This document shows, piece by piece, positions 18,986 through 27,959 of a stretch of DNA of 64,000 bases. The notes beneath the pieces are model-generated. The model did not search any database and was not told the DNA's origin. It worked only from the letters and a program-made list of their open reading frames with translations. The stretch lies in assembly GCA_022842065.1 (NCBI GenBank), contig JALHQH010000038.1:53367-117366 (forward strand), read 5' to 3'. This DNA comes from Caldilineaceae bacterium. GTDB taxonomy: Bacteria > Chloroflexota > Anaerolineae > Caldilineales > Caldilineaceae. Made by a program: the position numbers and the translations under genes. How positions within the stretch are numbered: position 1 is the stretch's first letter; each line of letters begins with the position of its first letter.

Positions 18986-19885
18986 TTACTCAACCAGGGG
19001 ATTGATGATCTGATCAAGGTCCGGCTCCCCTTGTAGCAGCCCTTTCTCCAGGTAAAAGCGTGTCAATAAGCGTCCACTGGCAAAGAGCGCCGGCGGCGCG
19101 GTGGCATCACGCGCAAAGAGGGGGCGGGCAGATGCTGTTGAATAGAGGGTGAAACCAGCCAGCATGGCGCGCACTTCGGCAACCGAGAGGCCAGCGCGTT
19201 CGGCGATGATCGCGTCGCCGGCCGCTGGGTTGGCTTGCCACCAGGCCAGAGCACGTTCATGGGCGTGGATGAATTCAAGCCAACTCGCTGGCGCCTGGGC
19301 CACAGTATCCGGGCGGGCAACCAGAGAATCGACCAGCAGACCGGGAAACGCGCTGCTGGAAAAGAGCAGGCGCGCCCCTTGTGTGCAAGCCTGATCGATA
19401 TGGGTGCCCCACGTATGGCCGGCATCGATCTCCCCGCGTTGCAGTGCCTCCGGCACCCGCTCACCGCGCAGATCAACCAGGATAACGTCGGCCTCGGTCA
19501 TCCCGTGGCGGGCAAGAATCTGCTGGATCAACACATGGGGATAGGAGAGTAGCGACAGCCCCAACCGCTTCCCCGCCAGCGCCTGTATAGTGTCGATCTC
19601 CGGTCGGCAGACCACCCCATCGACCCCGACGCTGAGATCACTCGCCATCAGCAGCCGTAGATCAACGCCACGCCCAACCATCAACAGCAGATCGGCCAGT
19701 GACTGGAAGTTGCCATCAAGCTCACCGGCGGCTAAGAGGTCGAGCGTCTGGTCATACTCTGCCACATCGACAATGGTGAAGTCCGGGGGTAATAAGTTCA
19801 GCGCTTCCATACAGTAGAGGGGAAAGAGGCCCGCCCAGAGGGTGCGCCCAATTCTAAATTTAGGCTGAAATGTAGCCGTAGACAT
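18986..19885 (-). CDS. NMT1/THI5-like periplasmic-binding-fold protein without signal peptide
   Basis: A 299-residue protein of the NMT1/SsuA-like type II binding fold (CMEALNLLPPDFTIVDVAEYDQTLDLLAAGELDG near the start, then ALAGKRLGLSLLSYPHVLIQQILARHG). The start ATG 19885 is set by AAGGAG five bases upstream, and the product begins MSTATFQPKFRIG with no signal peptide or lipobox, so it should stay in the cytoplasm. That is unusual for a transport receptor. It is the last gene of a transcript with the GntR regulator (nine bases upstream) and the deacetylase. It might be a sensor, an enzyme of THI5 type, or a receptor whose export signal was lost. Confidence 0.75.
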   Translation of the reverse strand: MSTATFQPKFRIGRTLWAGLFPLYCMEALNLLPPDFTIVDVAEYDQTLDLLAAGELDGNFQSLADLLLMVGRGVDLRLLMASDLSVGVDGVVCRPEIDTIQALAGKRLGLSLLSYPHVLIQQILARHGMTEADVILVDLRGERVPEALQRGEIDAGHTWGTHIDQACTQGARLLFSSSAFPGLLVDSLVARPDTVAQAPASWLEFIHAHERALAWWQANPAAGDAIIAERAGLSVAEVRAMLAGFTLYSTASARPLFARDATAPPALFASGRLLTRFYLEKGLLQGEPDLDQIINPLVE

Positions 19886-19893
19886 CTTGCTCC

Positions 19894-20568
19894 TTACATC
19901 AATGCTAGCGTGGTCACTAACTTTTTTTCGTACCAAACGGTATGATGATACATGGCGCGGTACGCGGCATCGGGGTCACGTTGTTGGAGCGCAGCCAGGA
20001 TTTCATGGTGCTGGCGCGCTGAATCAACCACCGGCGCTTTATCCACGTTCCACAAGAGCGTCCGAATCCGCATCACCTGTTCTTCCAGGCTGTGAATCGT
20101 CTGTGCCAGGTAGTCATTGCCGACAATTGTATAGAGCCAGCGATGAAACTCTTCGCCCATTTCTCGACAGCGCACAAATTGGTCAGCGGCCAGTGCCGCA
20201 TCGGCCTCGGCTAAAAGCTGTGCCAGTGCGCACAATTGTTCATCTGTAATGATCTCGGCGGCGCGGCGGGCAATATGTGCCTCCAGCGCGGCTTCGGTTT
20301 CCACAATTTCAAGGAGCGTTTGGGCCGAAGGGAGAATGACTTGGGCACCCCTGCGCCCATCAATACGCAGCCAGCCCTCGCGTTCCAAGCGAATAAACGC
20401 CTCGCGGACGGGTGTTGGGCTGATGCCATAGCGGGCCGCAATCTCCCGGATCACCAGATATTCGCGCGGTTTGATCGTCAGCGCCAGAATGTTCTGCTTC
20501 AAGACCATAAAGACCTTGTCAGCCAGGCTCAACCCTTCCCCATTTGGCAGCTCGGCGAGCTCTGTCAC
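19894..20568 (-). CDS. GntR-family transcriptional regulator (FCD/FadR group)
   Basis: A 224-residue regulator. An N-terminal winged helix (LADKVFMVLKQNILALTIKPREYL, then IAARYGISPTPVREAFIRLEREG) is followed by an all-helical FCD ligand-binding domain with the expected Glu/His metal or ligand residues (EEFHRWLY, HHEILAAL, MYHHT). The start GTG 20568 is chosen for its AAAGG site and because the domain begins ten residues later. Earlier in-frame codons lie inside the deacetylase gene. It presumably controls the flanking deacetylase, binding protein and transporter in response to their small-molecule substrate. Confidence 0.88.
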   Translation of the reverse strand: MTELAELPNGEGLSLADKVFMVLKQNILALTIKPREYLVIREIAARYGISPTPVREAFIRLEREGWLRIDGRRGAQVILPSAQTLLEIVETEAALEAHIARRAAEIITDEQLCALAQLLAEADAALAADQFVRCREMGEEFHRWLYTIVGNDYLAQTIHSLEEQVMRIRTLLWNVDKAPVVDSARQHHEILAALQQRDPDAAYRAMYHHTVWYEKKLVTTLALM

Positions 20569-20599
20569 AATCGCGTTACCTTTCCCTTGTTCGCGCTGA

Positions 20600-21460
20600 T
20601 CACGCAACGTCCGCTTGGGCGCGCACATAGGCGGCGATCTCGGCGTAGGTGGCCCACCACACATCGTCGAATGATTTCATATAGGTAAAGAGGCGATGCA
20701 ACATCCGCAGCCGTGCCGGTCGGCCCAACAGGTTTGGATGAAAGGTGGTGCTAAACAAGCCGCCATAGTGGCGCAGCCCGTCAAATTCCTCGCGCCAGAT
20801 TTGATATGCGTCTTCCGCCGGTGCATTCACGCCACCGCCATTGGGAAACAACGACCCGCCAAAGATCTCCCAGTCGTCCAAGATCAAGCTGATCGGCAAC
20901 TCTACCAAAGTGCCGGCTGGCGACTCGATCAGGTAGGGGATATCATATTCCATCAGGCTACAATCGTAGTGCATCCCCATGTCGATCAGAATGTCCACCG
21001 TGGTAGCGCGCATTCCCCAACCGGGCGCGCTCCAGCCCACCGGTCGCTGCCCCGTAAGATTTTCCAGAATCGCGGTGCCGCGCGCAAAGGCGACCCGTTC
21101 GGCCGCCTCATCCAGGGTAAAGACATTTTCGTGCATATAGCCATGATGCGCAACTTCGTGGCCGGCGCCGACGATGGCCCGCACCATGGCCGGGTGCAAC
21201 TCGGCGACATAGCCGGGGATAAAAAACGAGGCAGGAATCGCTAGTTCCCGGTGCAGATCGAGGATACGCGGCATCCCGGTCGATACACCATAGGCTCCCT
21301 CCGATAGGGCCGCCAGGTGACGGGCGTTGCGTGGGTCGGCGGCAATTGGGCCGGCCTCGCCGTCCACATGCCAACCGATGGCCACGGCGCAGCTTTTCCC
21401 TGCCGGCCAGGCAAAATTGGGGAGCAGGCGGCTCTGCAAATGTTCTGTCCTGGTTTCCAT
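20600..21460 (-). CDS. Polysaccharide-deacetylase-fold hydrolase, PuuE/HpPgdA-like
   Basis: A 286-residue NodB-fold enzyme. The metal-binding Asp is in GWHVDGEAG (about 29-37) and the His pair is in HEVAHHGYMHEN (about 103-114). The later GWSAPGWG and FSTTFHP motifs agree with the subgroup that includes cyclic-imidase or allantoinase PuuE and H. pylori PgdA, which act on small molecules as often as on glycans. It has no signal peptide. AGGAG precedes ATG 21460. Its position next to a GntR regulator and amino-acid-type transporter genes favours a catabolic amidohydrolase role on an imported compound rather than cell-wall editing. Confidence 0.82.
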   Translation of the reverse strand: METRTEHLQSRLLPNFAWPAGKSCAVAIGWHVDGEAGPIAADPRNARHLAALSEGAYGVSTGMPRILDLHRELAIPASFFIPGYVAELHPAMVRAIVGAGHEVAHHGYMHENVFTLDEAAERVAFARGTAILENLTGQRPVGWSAPGWGMRATTVDILIDMGMHYDCSLMEYDIPYLIESPAGTLVELPISLILDDWEIFGGSLFPNGGGVNAPAEDAYQIWREEFDGLRHYGGLFSTTFHPNLLGRPARLRMLHRLFTYMKSFDDVWWATYAEIAAYVRAQADVA

Positions 21461-21480
21461 TGGTCTCCTATTATCCATCT

Positions 21481-21580
21481 AGTGCTGCGTGTTACGTGTT
21501 GCATCAGATAATCAGGCCCGTAGCACGAATCACGCATCACGTTTCACGCAGCACGTTTTACGCATCACGTCACAATTTTG
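21481..21580. repeat. ACGCATCACGT repeat, intergenic copy
   Basis: gtgctgcgtgttacgtgttgc is mirrored by cacgcatcacgtttcacgcagcac, with several cacg[c/t]atcacg units in between. Related copies are at 59374-59466 and, inside a gene, at 10576-10607. It lies between the deacetylase start and the permease end and could form a long imperfect hairpin. Confidence 0.75.
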
Positions 21581-21590
21581 CAAAATGGCC

Positions 21591-22301
21591 TTAGCGAGTT
21601 TCCGTCGTAGTGATGGTTGGCCCGAAGGCAAAGACCTTCTTCTCAAGATAGTGGGAGAGCCAAGCGATCAACCCGATCACGATCATATACAAGAATGCGA
21701 CTTCGAGCAACACCTCGACAAAATAAAACGTGTTATAGATGATGGCATTCCCTACTTTGGTCAGTTCGTTGACCGCAATCACGGACAACAGGGCCGAGGC
21801 TTTGATCACGTTGATCAACTCATTGGTCAGCGCCGGGATCATCCGGCGCGCCGCCTGTGGCAGCAGAATCAACCACAAGGTCATGCGTTCGGTCATGCCA
21901 ATGGCCAGGGCGGCCTCGCGTTGCCCCTTGTTAACCGATTCAATGGCGGCACGCACGATCTCCACCTCATAGCCCACGGCAATAAAGGTTAAGGCGACAA
22001 CGCCGGTCCAATACTCATTGAGGACAATGCCAATGCGCGGCAGGGCAAAGTAAATGACCAAAAAATGAATGATCTGCGGCGTCCCCCGGATATAGTTCAC
22101 CAGCCATTGGATGAGGATCTGCGCCGGACGCGGCGCCAGGACCCGCAGGCTGCCCAGAGGAATCCCAATCAAGATTGCCAAGAAGAGGGCCAGAAAGCTG
22201 ATCTGGATGGTAACCAGTAAGGCTTGCACCATTTTGGGGAAAATCTCGATCATGAAGGTCACATCAAGTCCCGCGATGATGGTCGGTGCGGCGTCCATCA
22301 A
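21591..22301 (-). CDS. Amino-acid ABC transporter permease (HisM/GlnP family)
   Basis: A 236-residue inner-membrane permease with five or so hydrophobic helices. The EAA loop that contacts the ATPase is [25 protein letters not shown] (about 127-151), and the N-terminal [23 protein letters not shown] is typical of polar amino-acid importers. It starts at ATG 22301, overlapping the ATPase stop by four bases (ATGA). It pairs with the second permease at 23092 to form the channel. Confidence 0.92.
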   Translation of the reverse strand: MMDAAPTIIAGLDVTFMIEIFPKMVQALLVTIQISFLALFLAILIGIPLGSLRVLAPRPAQILIQWLVNYIRGTPQIIHFLVIYFALPRIGIVLNEYWTGVVALTFIAVGYEVEIVRAAIESVNKGQREAALAIGMTERMTLWLILLPQAARRMIPALTNELINVIKASALLSVIAVNELTKVGNAIIYNTFYFVEVLLEVAFLYMIVIGLIAWLSHYLEKKVFAFGPTITTTETR

Positions 22302-23095
22302 TGACCTCCAGGGGCAAAACCAGCGAGGAACGCTTGGGTACGCGGGTCGCGTGGCTCGGTAAAGATCTGGGTAGGGGTGCCTTTTTCAATGATGCGCCCC
22401 TCATCCAGAAAGCCAACTGTATCGGCCACCTGCCGGGCAAAACCAAGCTCGTGGGTGACAACAATCATCGTCATCTGGTCGAGCGCTAATTCGAGCATGA
22501 CTTCCAGCACTTCGCGCGTCAGCCGAGGGTCGAGCGCCGAGGTTGGTTCATCAAAGAGCATCAACTGCGGTTCCATGGCCAGCGCGCGCGCAATTGCCAC
22601 CCGCTGTTGTTGCCCGCCTGACATCTGTGCTGGCAGTTTGTGCCCATGATCGGCGAGATGCACCTGCTGGAGCAAGCGATGGGCGCGCTCTTTGGCCTCT
22701 TGCTTGGGGAGCTTCAGCAGCCACTGCGGCGCGATGGCAATGTTGTCGAGGGCGCTCAAATGGGCAAAGAGGTTGAACGATTGAAAGACCATGCCCATCT
22801 GCCGCCGTTGGTGGGCCAGTTCGTGATCGGTGGCCTTCACCCATTTGCCATCAGCCGTAAAGTGGCCGCCGACATAGGTGCCATCCAGCCAAATGGTTCC
22901 CTGGTCGGGAATTTCCAAGTGATTAATGCAGCGCAGCAGCGTACTCTTGCCGGAGCCGGAGGCACCGATCAACACCACGCGCTCGCCCCGCTTAATGGTC
23001 AAGGACGCGTCAATAAGCGCATCGGTTTTACCGAAACGCTTCGACAAATGCTCAATACGGAGCAGTGGCTGCGCTTCGTCCGTGTCACCGTTCAC
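22298..23095 (-). CDS. Amino-acid ABC transporter ATP-binding protein (GlnQ/HisP family)
   Basis: A 265-residue ABC ATPase. Walker A is GASGSGKST (about 43-51), the signature is MSGGQQQR (about 160-167), and Walker B is [12 protein letters not shown] (about 182-193), followed by the switch His in VVTHE. An insert, [22 protein letters not shown], lies before the Q-loop [10 protein letters not shown]. The GTG start at 23095 overlaps the upstream permease stop by four bases (GTGA), which decides it over a longer frame. It energises import through the two permeases. Confidence 0.94.
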   Translation of the reverse strand: MNGDTDEAQPLLRIEHLSKRFGKTDALIDASLTIKRGERVVLIGASGSGKSTLLRCINHLEIPDQGTIWLDGTYVGGHFTADGKWVKATDHELAHQRRQMGMVFQSFNLFAHLSALDNIAIAPQWLLKLPKQEAKERAHRLLQQVHLADHGHKLPAQMSGGQQQRVAIARALAMEPQLMLFDEPTSALDPRLTREVLEVMLELALDQMTMIVVTHELGFARQVADTVGFLDEGRIIEKGTPTQIFTEPRDPRTQAFLAGFAPGGH

Positions 23096-23772
23096 GATGA
23101 TGCTCCTGTGGTTGGTTGCCCGCCGCGATAGGTAAAGAGGTGATGCTCCAGATAGGCCGCCCCCCAACTGAGCAACTGGATGGTTAAAAAGTAGAGCGCA
23201 GCCACCAGGATTAGCACTTCGGCAAATTTATACGATGAAGCGATGATCGCTTGTCCGGCCCTGGTTAGCTCATAAACGGCAATGATCGAGAGGACGGAGG
23301 ATGCCTTCACCAAATTGGCCAGCTCATTGGTCAGCGGGGGGATCATGCGCCGCGCGGCTTGGGGCAGGATGATCAGCCACATCGCCAGCCACTTGGTCAT
23401 GCCCAACGCGGCCGCGGCCTCCTGCTGCTCTTTGTCCACCGATTCGAGCGCCGGTCGCACAATTTCGACCTGATAGCCGGTGGAGTTGAAGAGTAAGGCG
23501 ATGACGCCAACGGCAAAGAGCGGTAGATCCAGCCCCACCCGTGGCAAGAGAAAGAACGCCGCATAGACTTGCAGGGCAAACGGGGTGCTGCGCACCAGGA
23601 AGACATAGATGTCAATGAAGGGATGAAAAAAGCGGGGGCCGATCACCCGGAGTACACCAAAGAGCAGGCCAAAGACCGTCCCCAGCAGCAGCGCGATCAC
23701 GCTAATCTGCAGCGTGGTCATCAACACACGCAACAGCCGGGGGAGTATTTCGATCATAAACTCAATGTCCAC
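23092..23772 (-). CDS. Amino-acid ABC transporter permease (second subunit)
   Basis: A 226-residue permease with the EAA loop [25 protein letters not shown] and about five hydrophobic helices. The start is taken as GTG 23772 (AAAGGAAC upstream), since the longer frame adds a polar stretch that is not usual for the family. It is homologous to the permease at 21591 but diverged, as in AapQM/GltJK heterodimers. It is translationally coupled to the ATPase gene. Confidence 0.9.
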   Translation of the reverse strand: MDIEFMIEILPRLLRVLMTTLQISVIALLLGTVFGLLFGVLRVIGPRFFHPFIDIYVFLVRSTPFALQVYAAFFLLPRVGLDLPLFAVGVIALLFNSTGYQVEIVRPALESVDKEQQEAAAALGMTKWLAMWLIILPQAARRMIPPLTNELANLVKASSVLSIIAVYELTRAGQAIIASSYKFAEVLILVAALYFLTIQLLSWGAAYLEHHLFTYRGGQPTTGASS

Positions 23773-23963
23773 AGCCTGTTCCTTTATCCAGGAATGACAA
23801 ATTCGCACGCAGAAACGACTGGTGACAATTTATAGCGACAATTTGCAACCGCACGAACCCTTTTACCAGAGCACGTGCGGTTGCAAGCCACAATGACGCT
23901 ATCCCAAATTTGTAAACCAGTTCGTAAATTATCCCGCGCCGTTCGATCTGTGTGCGCTTACCC

Positions 23964-24836
23964 TTACTCCCAAACCGGCGGATTGTTGGGCAGATCAAAA
24001 GTCTGGCCGAACCACTTCTCCTGGAACGCGGCCAGGGTGCCATCCTCTTTCATGGCAATGAGCAACCCATTGAAGACGGCCCGCAGCGTCTGATCTTCCT
24101 TGCGAAAGGCCGCGGCTGTATATTCCGCCGGCCAGTTGTCAGACTTGAAGGGAATCACCTCGAAGCCAGGGTTTTGGCTAGCCCAGTCCAACAAGCTGAC
24201 AATACTGCTGGCATAAGCATCGACACGGTTTGTCTTCAGCGCTTCATAAGCCGCCGCGTCGTCATCAAAGGTTTTGATCGCTTCGCTGTAAGTGATACCG
24301 AGCTCGGCGGCAGTCTCTTCGAGTTGCTGTACGGAGGGTGTCCCTTCACCGGCGGCGACGATCTTGCCGGCCAGATCCTTACGCTCTAGAATCCCCTCAC
24401 CGGCGCGCACCAGCAGACCCGAGCTGCCATCCATATAGGGTACAGAGAAATCTACGCGCTTGTAACGTTCACCGTTGGCCGTCATGCCGCCCAGAATAAA
24501 GTCGAACTTCCCGTCATAGAGGCTCTGGATGACAGCACCCCAACTAGTATCGACCGGCCGCGCCTCCACCCCCATGCGCTTGCCGATCTCGGTGGCAATG
24601 TCAATATCATAGCCGATGATTTCGTCATTTTCGTCACGAAATTCAAAAGGACGGTATTGCGCTTCAAGACCATAGGTGAAGTAGCCCTGGGCATAAATTT
24701 TTTGCAGTGCGGCGTTGCTCGGGGCCTGATTTGCGGTCGCGGTGGTCGGCGGTGCTTGCATAACACAAGCGGCCAGCAAAACGGTGACGGCGATCAGCGA
24801 AAACAGGTGAAATAACCTTACACGCGTCGTGTACAT
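23964..24836 (-). CDS. Amino-acid ABC transporter substrate-binding lipoprotein (family 3)
   Basis: A 290-residue solute-binding protein of SBP_bac_3. The lipoprotein signal ends in LLAAC (Cys at about 24). The mature protein opens with YGLEAQYRPFEFRDENDEIIGYDIDIA, the classic family-3 start, and contains KFDFILGGMTANGERYKRVDFS and the arginine-like ligand-binding region. It delivers a polar amino acid or related amine to the two permeases and the ATPase encoded just downstream. The 190-bp gap to the permease gene is larger than elsewhere in the locus and may contain an attenuating hairpin that keeps binding protein in excess. Confidence 0.92.
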   Translation of the reverse strand: MYTTRVRLFHLFSLIAVTVLLAACVMQAPPTTATANQAPSNAALQKIYAQGYFTYGLEAQYRPFEFRDENDEIIGYDIDIATEIGKRMGVEARPVDTSWGAVIQSLYDGKFDFILGGMTANGERYKRVDFSVPYMDGSSGLLVRAGEGILERKDLAGKIVAAGEGTPSVQQLEETAAELGITYSEAIKTFDDDAAAYEALKTNRVDAYASSIVSLLDWASQNPGFEVIPFKSDNWPAEYTAAAFRKEDQTLRAVFNGLLIAMKEDGTLAAFQEKWFGQTFDLPNNPPVWE

Positions 24837-24958
24837 GGCGTAGCCCCTTTCGGGTTGTCAACAAGATAGGGTTGATGGAAATGTCGATCAATCGACCAGT
24901 GCACCAGATAAAGCGTGACTGACCGATTAGTTTACTGGTATAGGTTGATCATTGCGTA

Positions 24959-25912
24959 CTACAGAGGTTCTGGTGCCGAGCTGGGGAGCGCGCTGTCGTT
25001 GTCGGCGCGATTATATAGACGTTCGATCAGATGGTTCGTCATCACTTCTTCAGGCACGATTGCACGGTCGAGCAGCTGATCATGGTGCAAATAGTCGATG
25101 CTGTCATGCCAGCGATCCGGCGTCATCCAGCCAAGCCGGTGCAGACCGACTGTGCCCTCGAAAATCGGTTGCATGGCAATCAACATTCGCTCCTGGAGCC
25201 ACGGGTCGGCATCCGGCAGATAGTCAGCCACAATGATCGCCGCCGACTGCGCTGGGTTGGCAAACGCCGCCCGCCAGCCATCAAAGGTAACTTGTAAGAA
25301 GCTGGCCAGCTCATCTTCCCGCTGTTGGATCAAGTCGTCGGTGGTGGCAAGCACCTGTGCGTAGACTTTGTAGCCCAAATCAAAGCCACGGATGGTATTG
25401 ACTTGTTGTCCTAGCGCCGCCAGTTCCAGTGGCTCAACCATCAGTAAACATTGCATGGCATCGACCTGCCCACTTGTCAACAGATCGGCGTAGTCATAAC
25501 CAACCTCCTGAATCTCCAGATCGGCCGGGGACATGCCATATTGACGCAGCGCCAGTTGAATCGCGGCCTCGCCATCCGGGTGGATGCCCAGCCGTTTGCC
25601 ACGCAGGTCGGGAATGCTGTGGATGCCGGATGCGGCCAGCGCCATCCAGCCGATGCCCGAAAATTGCATCATGACGCCGATGGCTTTCACCGGCGCGCCC
25701 TTGCTGCGGGCGCGAATCAACAAATTGTCTTCGGTGCTGACGATCAGGTTGCTGTCACCGCTTAAGGCATCGACCTGATTAGTATATGGTGCCCAGTTTA
25801 GAATCGTTAGATCAATGCCGGCTTGGCGATACCACCCCTGATTCTGTGCATATAGAATCCCGGCAAACTGGGCATTGGGCAACCAATCCAGCTGTAGGGC
25901 AAGCGAAAACAT
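24959..25912 (-). CDS. NMT1/THI5-like protein without signal peptide
   Basis: A 317-residue protein of the NMT1/THI5 binding fold. The opening LQLDWLPNAQFAGILYAQNQGWYRQAGIDL aligns with the THI5 and ThiY start. DLRGKRLGIHPDGEAAIQ and DLLTSGQVDAMQCL follow. The start ATG 25912 has GGAG nine bases before it and leaves only four residues before the fold begins, so there is no export signal. The CCCFC cysteine cluster of fungal THI5 is absent. It heads the minus-strand import locus, about 120 bp before the lipoprotein receptor gene. A cytosolic pyrimidine-binding or pyrimidine-synthesising role, or a receptor with lost signal, are alternatives. Confidence 0.75.
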   Translation of the reverse strand: MFSLALQLDWLPNAQFAGILYAQNQGWYRQAGIDLTILNWAPYTNQVDALSGDSNLIVSTEDNLLIRARSKGAPVKAIGVMMQFSGIGWMALAASGIHSIPDLRGKRLGIHPDGEAAIQLALRQYGMSPADLEIQEVGYDYADLLTSGQVDAMQCLLMVEPLELAALGQQVNTIRGFDLGYKVYAQVLATTDDLIQQREDELASFLQVTFDGWRAAFANPAQSAAIIVADYLPDADPWLQERMLIAMQPIFEGTVGLHRLGWMTPDRWHDSIDYLHHDQLLDRAIVPEEVMTNHLIERLYNRADNDSALPSSAPEPL

Positions 25913-26080
25913 ACAATAAAACTCCATAAAGCGCATGAAAAACGAATCTCATTTATGATATATCATGTGCTATATGAAACCATATATAATTCAAAATATT
26001 AATAGATAACTTGCATGAATAGTGCCACTGGCCGTTGTGCATTCTAGCCAAAGCGTGCTTACTCTCTCCTTCTCATCCTT

Positions 26081-26172
26081 ATAGACAAAGCAAATAGAGT
26101 TGACACAAAGCGGGCTGCGCATCAGGGGATGCGCAGTACACGATTGTGCCAGGTTTGATTGTGTTATCTATT
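26081..26172. repeat. MITE-like 92-bp repeat, copy 1
   Basis: The sequence from atagacaaag to gtgttatctat recurs at 51912-52003 with about 85-90% identity. Its ends are imperfect inverted repeats (atagacaaa against atagataac). It contains a hairpin, ctgcgcat (26115-26122) and atgcgcag (26129-26136), around cagggg. It has no coding capacity. The internal hairpin core is shared with the element at 34689-34797. Confidence 0.82.
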
Positions 26173-26192
26173 AGGTCATTGCAAGAAAATAA

Positions 26193-26256
26193 ATCCGCCG
26201 TAGGTACCTAGCACACAACCGCAAGTGCGGTTGTGTGCTAGGTACCTACGGCGGAT
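26193..26256. repeat. Perfect 31-bp inverted repeat with 2-base spacer
   Basis: Bases 26193-26223 are exactly mirrored by 26226-26256, with only ag between. The arms run atccgccgtaggtaccta and on to acaaccgca. It is preceded by an A-rich run. It immediately borders the flavoprotein remnant at 26266. Such a long perfect palindrome may be a rearrangement scar, a transposon end pair or a strong terminator. Confidence 0.85.
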
Positions 26257-26265
26257 AGCGTATGA

Positions 26266-26358
26266 CTGTACCGCTGCTCTTCTTCGACGCCGCCCCCTGG
26301 CGGTGTACATGGGATGTGCGGCTATCATGCCGCGCATGCAGCGTTACGTGCGCTGTAG
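26266..26358 (+). pseudogene. C-terminal fragment of a CrtI-like flavoprotein gene
   Basis: The 30 codons to the stop read [20 protein letters not shown] and then [10 protein letters not shown], nearly the same as the end of the intact flavoprotein at 17475-18902 ([20 protein letters not shown]). DNA similarity continues just past the stop codon (tgcgctgtagcatt). The rest of the gene is missing, and the 31-bp palindrome lies ten bases before the fragment. It is therefore a remnant of a paralogue left by a deletion or insertion. Confidence 0.85.
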
Positions 26359-26371
26359 CATTCAAGCGCTG

Positions 26372-27163
26372 CTATTTGCTCGGTGCCGTTAAGAAGGCTG
26401 CCAATGCTTCGATCTCACTGCTTTGCAATTGCAGATTCGGCATGGCGGTCTGCGGTTTTACCGCCTGCGGATCTTTCAGCCAGTGGCGTAGATAGTCGGT
26501 ATCCTTGGTGTAATAGGTCAGATTCGGCCCTGCTTCGCTGCTCCAACCACTGCTGACGGCCCCATGTAGGTGGCAACTTGTACACCCTTTGGCCGCAAAG
26601 AGGGCTCGACCGTACGCAATGGTTTGACTTTCTGGTGCTGTTGTCGGTTGTGCCATTTCCCACCCGTTGTTTACCATCAACAATGCCGCGCGTGCGCCGC
26701 CAACAAGCAGGGGCGAATGGTTGACCAATAAGAGCTGTAAGCCTTGTAAAACCCAGGGCTGCCACCGGTACGGTTGCGTGTCATGTACGGCGGCTGGCAC
26801 AACGGTGATGGCGGTCAATTCCACGGTGGGAAAGCCACCGGGTTGAATTTCCCATTGCCATTCGCCAGCCGTAGGCAAAGTTACCACAACCTGGTAGTGC
26901 CCTTTGGCCCCTTGTTGGGTGGCCGCAAAGGTCAGTGCGGTGCCGCGTGTTGTTGGGGTGGCACGCAGCTCTACACCGGTGATGTTGATCGGTTCGCGCC
27001 CATGTTGCTGGACAGTAAACCCCAAGGTGATGCTTTGCCCCGCTTGTAGCTGGTGGGGTAATTTATCCAACGTGACGACTACCCAACCGCCGGCTTGTGC
27101 CGTTACACTGCTGAGCAACAACAATAGGATTGTTACGGGGAGCACGATCAAATACTTTTTCAT
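26372..27163 (-). CDS. Secreted mono-haem cytochrome c with N-terminal YtkA/FixH-like domain
   Basis: A 263-residue exported protein. The start ATG 27163 is set by GAGGAG and gives a clear signal peptide (MKKYLIVLPVTILLLLLSSV, then AQAGG). Residues of about 27-115 form an immunoglobulin-like sandwich (LQAGQSITLGFTVQQHGREP, TAGEWQWEIQPGG) reminiscent of the YtkA/FixH domain. The C-terminal 100 residues are a class I cytochrome c: GCTSCH haem site, then a distal Met candidate in AMPNLQL. It is encoded 25 bases after the anti-sigma-like gene, so an ECF sigma factor probably controls this electron carrier. Confidence 0.8.
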   Translation of the reverse strand: MKKYLIVLPVTILLLLLSSVTAQAGGWVVVTLDKLPHQLQAGQSITLGFTVQQHGREPINITGVELRATPTTRGTALTFAATQQGAKGHYQVVVTLPTAGEWQWEIQPGGFPTVELTAITVVPAAVHDTQPYRWQPWVLQGLQLLLVNHSPLLVGGARAALLMVNNGWEMAQPTTAPESQTIAYGRALFAAKGCTSCHLHGAVSSGWSSEAGPNLTYYTKDTDYLRHWLKDPQAVKPQTAMPNLQLQSSEIEALAAFLTAPSK

Positions 27164-27188
27164 CTTTGTCTTCTCCTCTTGAAAAACT

Positions 27189-27959
27189 TCATTCCAACGA
27201 TTCGGCAATCCGAATCGCCTCTGCCAGGGGCAAGTTGCTTTCCAACCGATAGGTAATCGCCCCTTCGGTCCAGAGTAGGACATGCCCTTGGACTAGCCGC
27301 ACAGTATCCCAATCGCCGTTGCGTACGACAAGCAGATAGGGGCCGCTGAGCCAAAAGGCAGGCCGGTTGTGAACGTAACCACCGCTTTCAATGGTCGGCT
27401 GCATCTTCCACGCGGTCGCGTCAGAGGTGAGGAAATGCAATGTTAGCCGCACCTGGGCTGGGTCAGCCTCGTCCAGCCAGACCAAGACAACGACATCTCC
27501 ATCCAGATCCTGCTGATAGACCCGATCCGGCGGGCCGAGATCAGTTGGGTAGGCCGGCAGCCGTAAGGGGAAGGTGACTTGGGCTTGGGCCGCGGCCAGT
27601 GTCGTCTCGCCACCAAGATTTTGTAAGGAATGCAGATCGACTGGCGGCGAGGCCGGCGTTGACGTGGCGATCACCGTTGGGGTTGGCTCGACCAACCAGA
27701 TGCGCACCGCCCCCACCTGTAACCATTCCAACAGGGTGGCACGCACGGGTGGGACGGCAAGCAACGCGGCCAACAGTAGCGCAAGGGTGGCCAGGATCGC
27801 CCAACCAACCCGGCGGGGTGCCACTGATCCAGCATCAGGCAAAGCTGTGCGCAATCGCTGTTGCTCTATGCCGGCGAGATCAGGGGTTGCTGGATAGGCA
27901 AAGTGGCGCGCCTGTTGTTGGATTCGTGCTGCCCATTGGTCATTGCGTTGTTCTGTCAT
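27189..27959 (-). CDS. Putative anti-sigma factor, single-pass membrane protein
   Basis: A 256-residue protein with a cytoplasmic N-terminus of about 50 residues, one membrane helix (WAILATLALLLAALLAV, about 53-69) and an extracytoplasmic domain of about 150 residues with the FPLRLPAYPTDLGPPDRVY motif seen in DUF4367-like anti-sigma partners. No HxxxCxxC zinc motif is present, so it is not a classic ZAS protein. Its ATG overlaps the sigma-factor stop (ATGA), which is the strongest argument for an anti-sigma role. Confidence 0.72.
   Translation of the reverse strand: MTEQRNDQWAARIQQQARHFAYPATPDLAGIEQQRLRTALPDAGSVAPRRVGWAILATLALLLAALLAVPPVRATLLEWLQVGAVRIWLVEPTPTVIATSTPASPPVDLHSLQNLGGETTLAAAQAQVTFPLRLPAYPTDLGPPDRVYQQDLDGDVVVLVWLDEADPAQVRLTLHFLTSDATAWKMQPTIESGGYVHNRPAFWLSGPYLLVVRNGDWDTVRLVQGHVLLWTEGAITYRLESNLPLAEAIRIAESLE

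Larger units (their letters stand above)
25913..26371. other. Repeat-rich intergenic region with gene remnant
   Basis: These 459 bases lie between the THI5-like gene and the cytochrome gene. An AT-rich stretch (25940-26010), probably holding the leftward promoter of the import locus, is followed by a MITE-like repeat (26081-26172), a 31-bp perfect palindrome (26193-26256) and a fragment of a flavoprotein gene (26266-26358). No intact gene is present. Confidence 0.6.
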
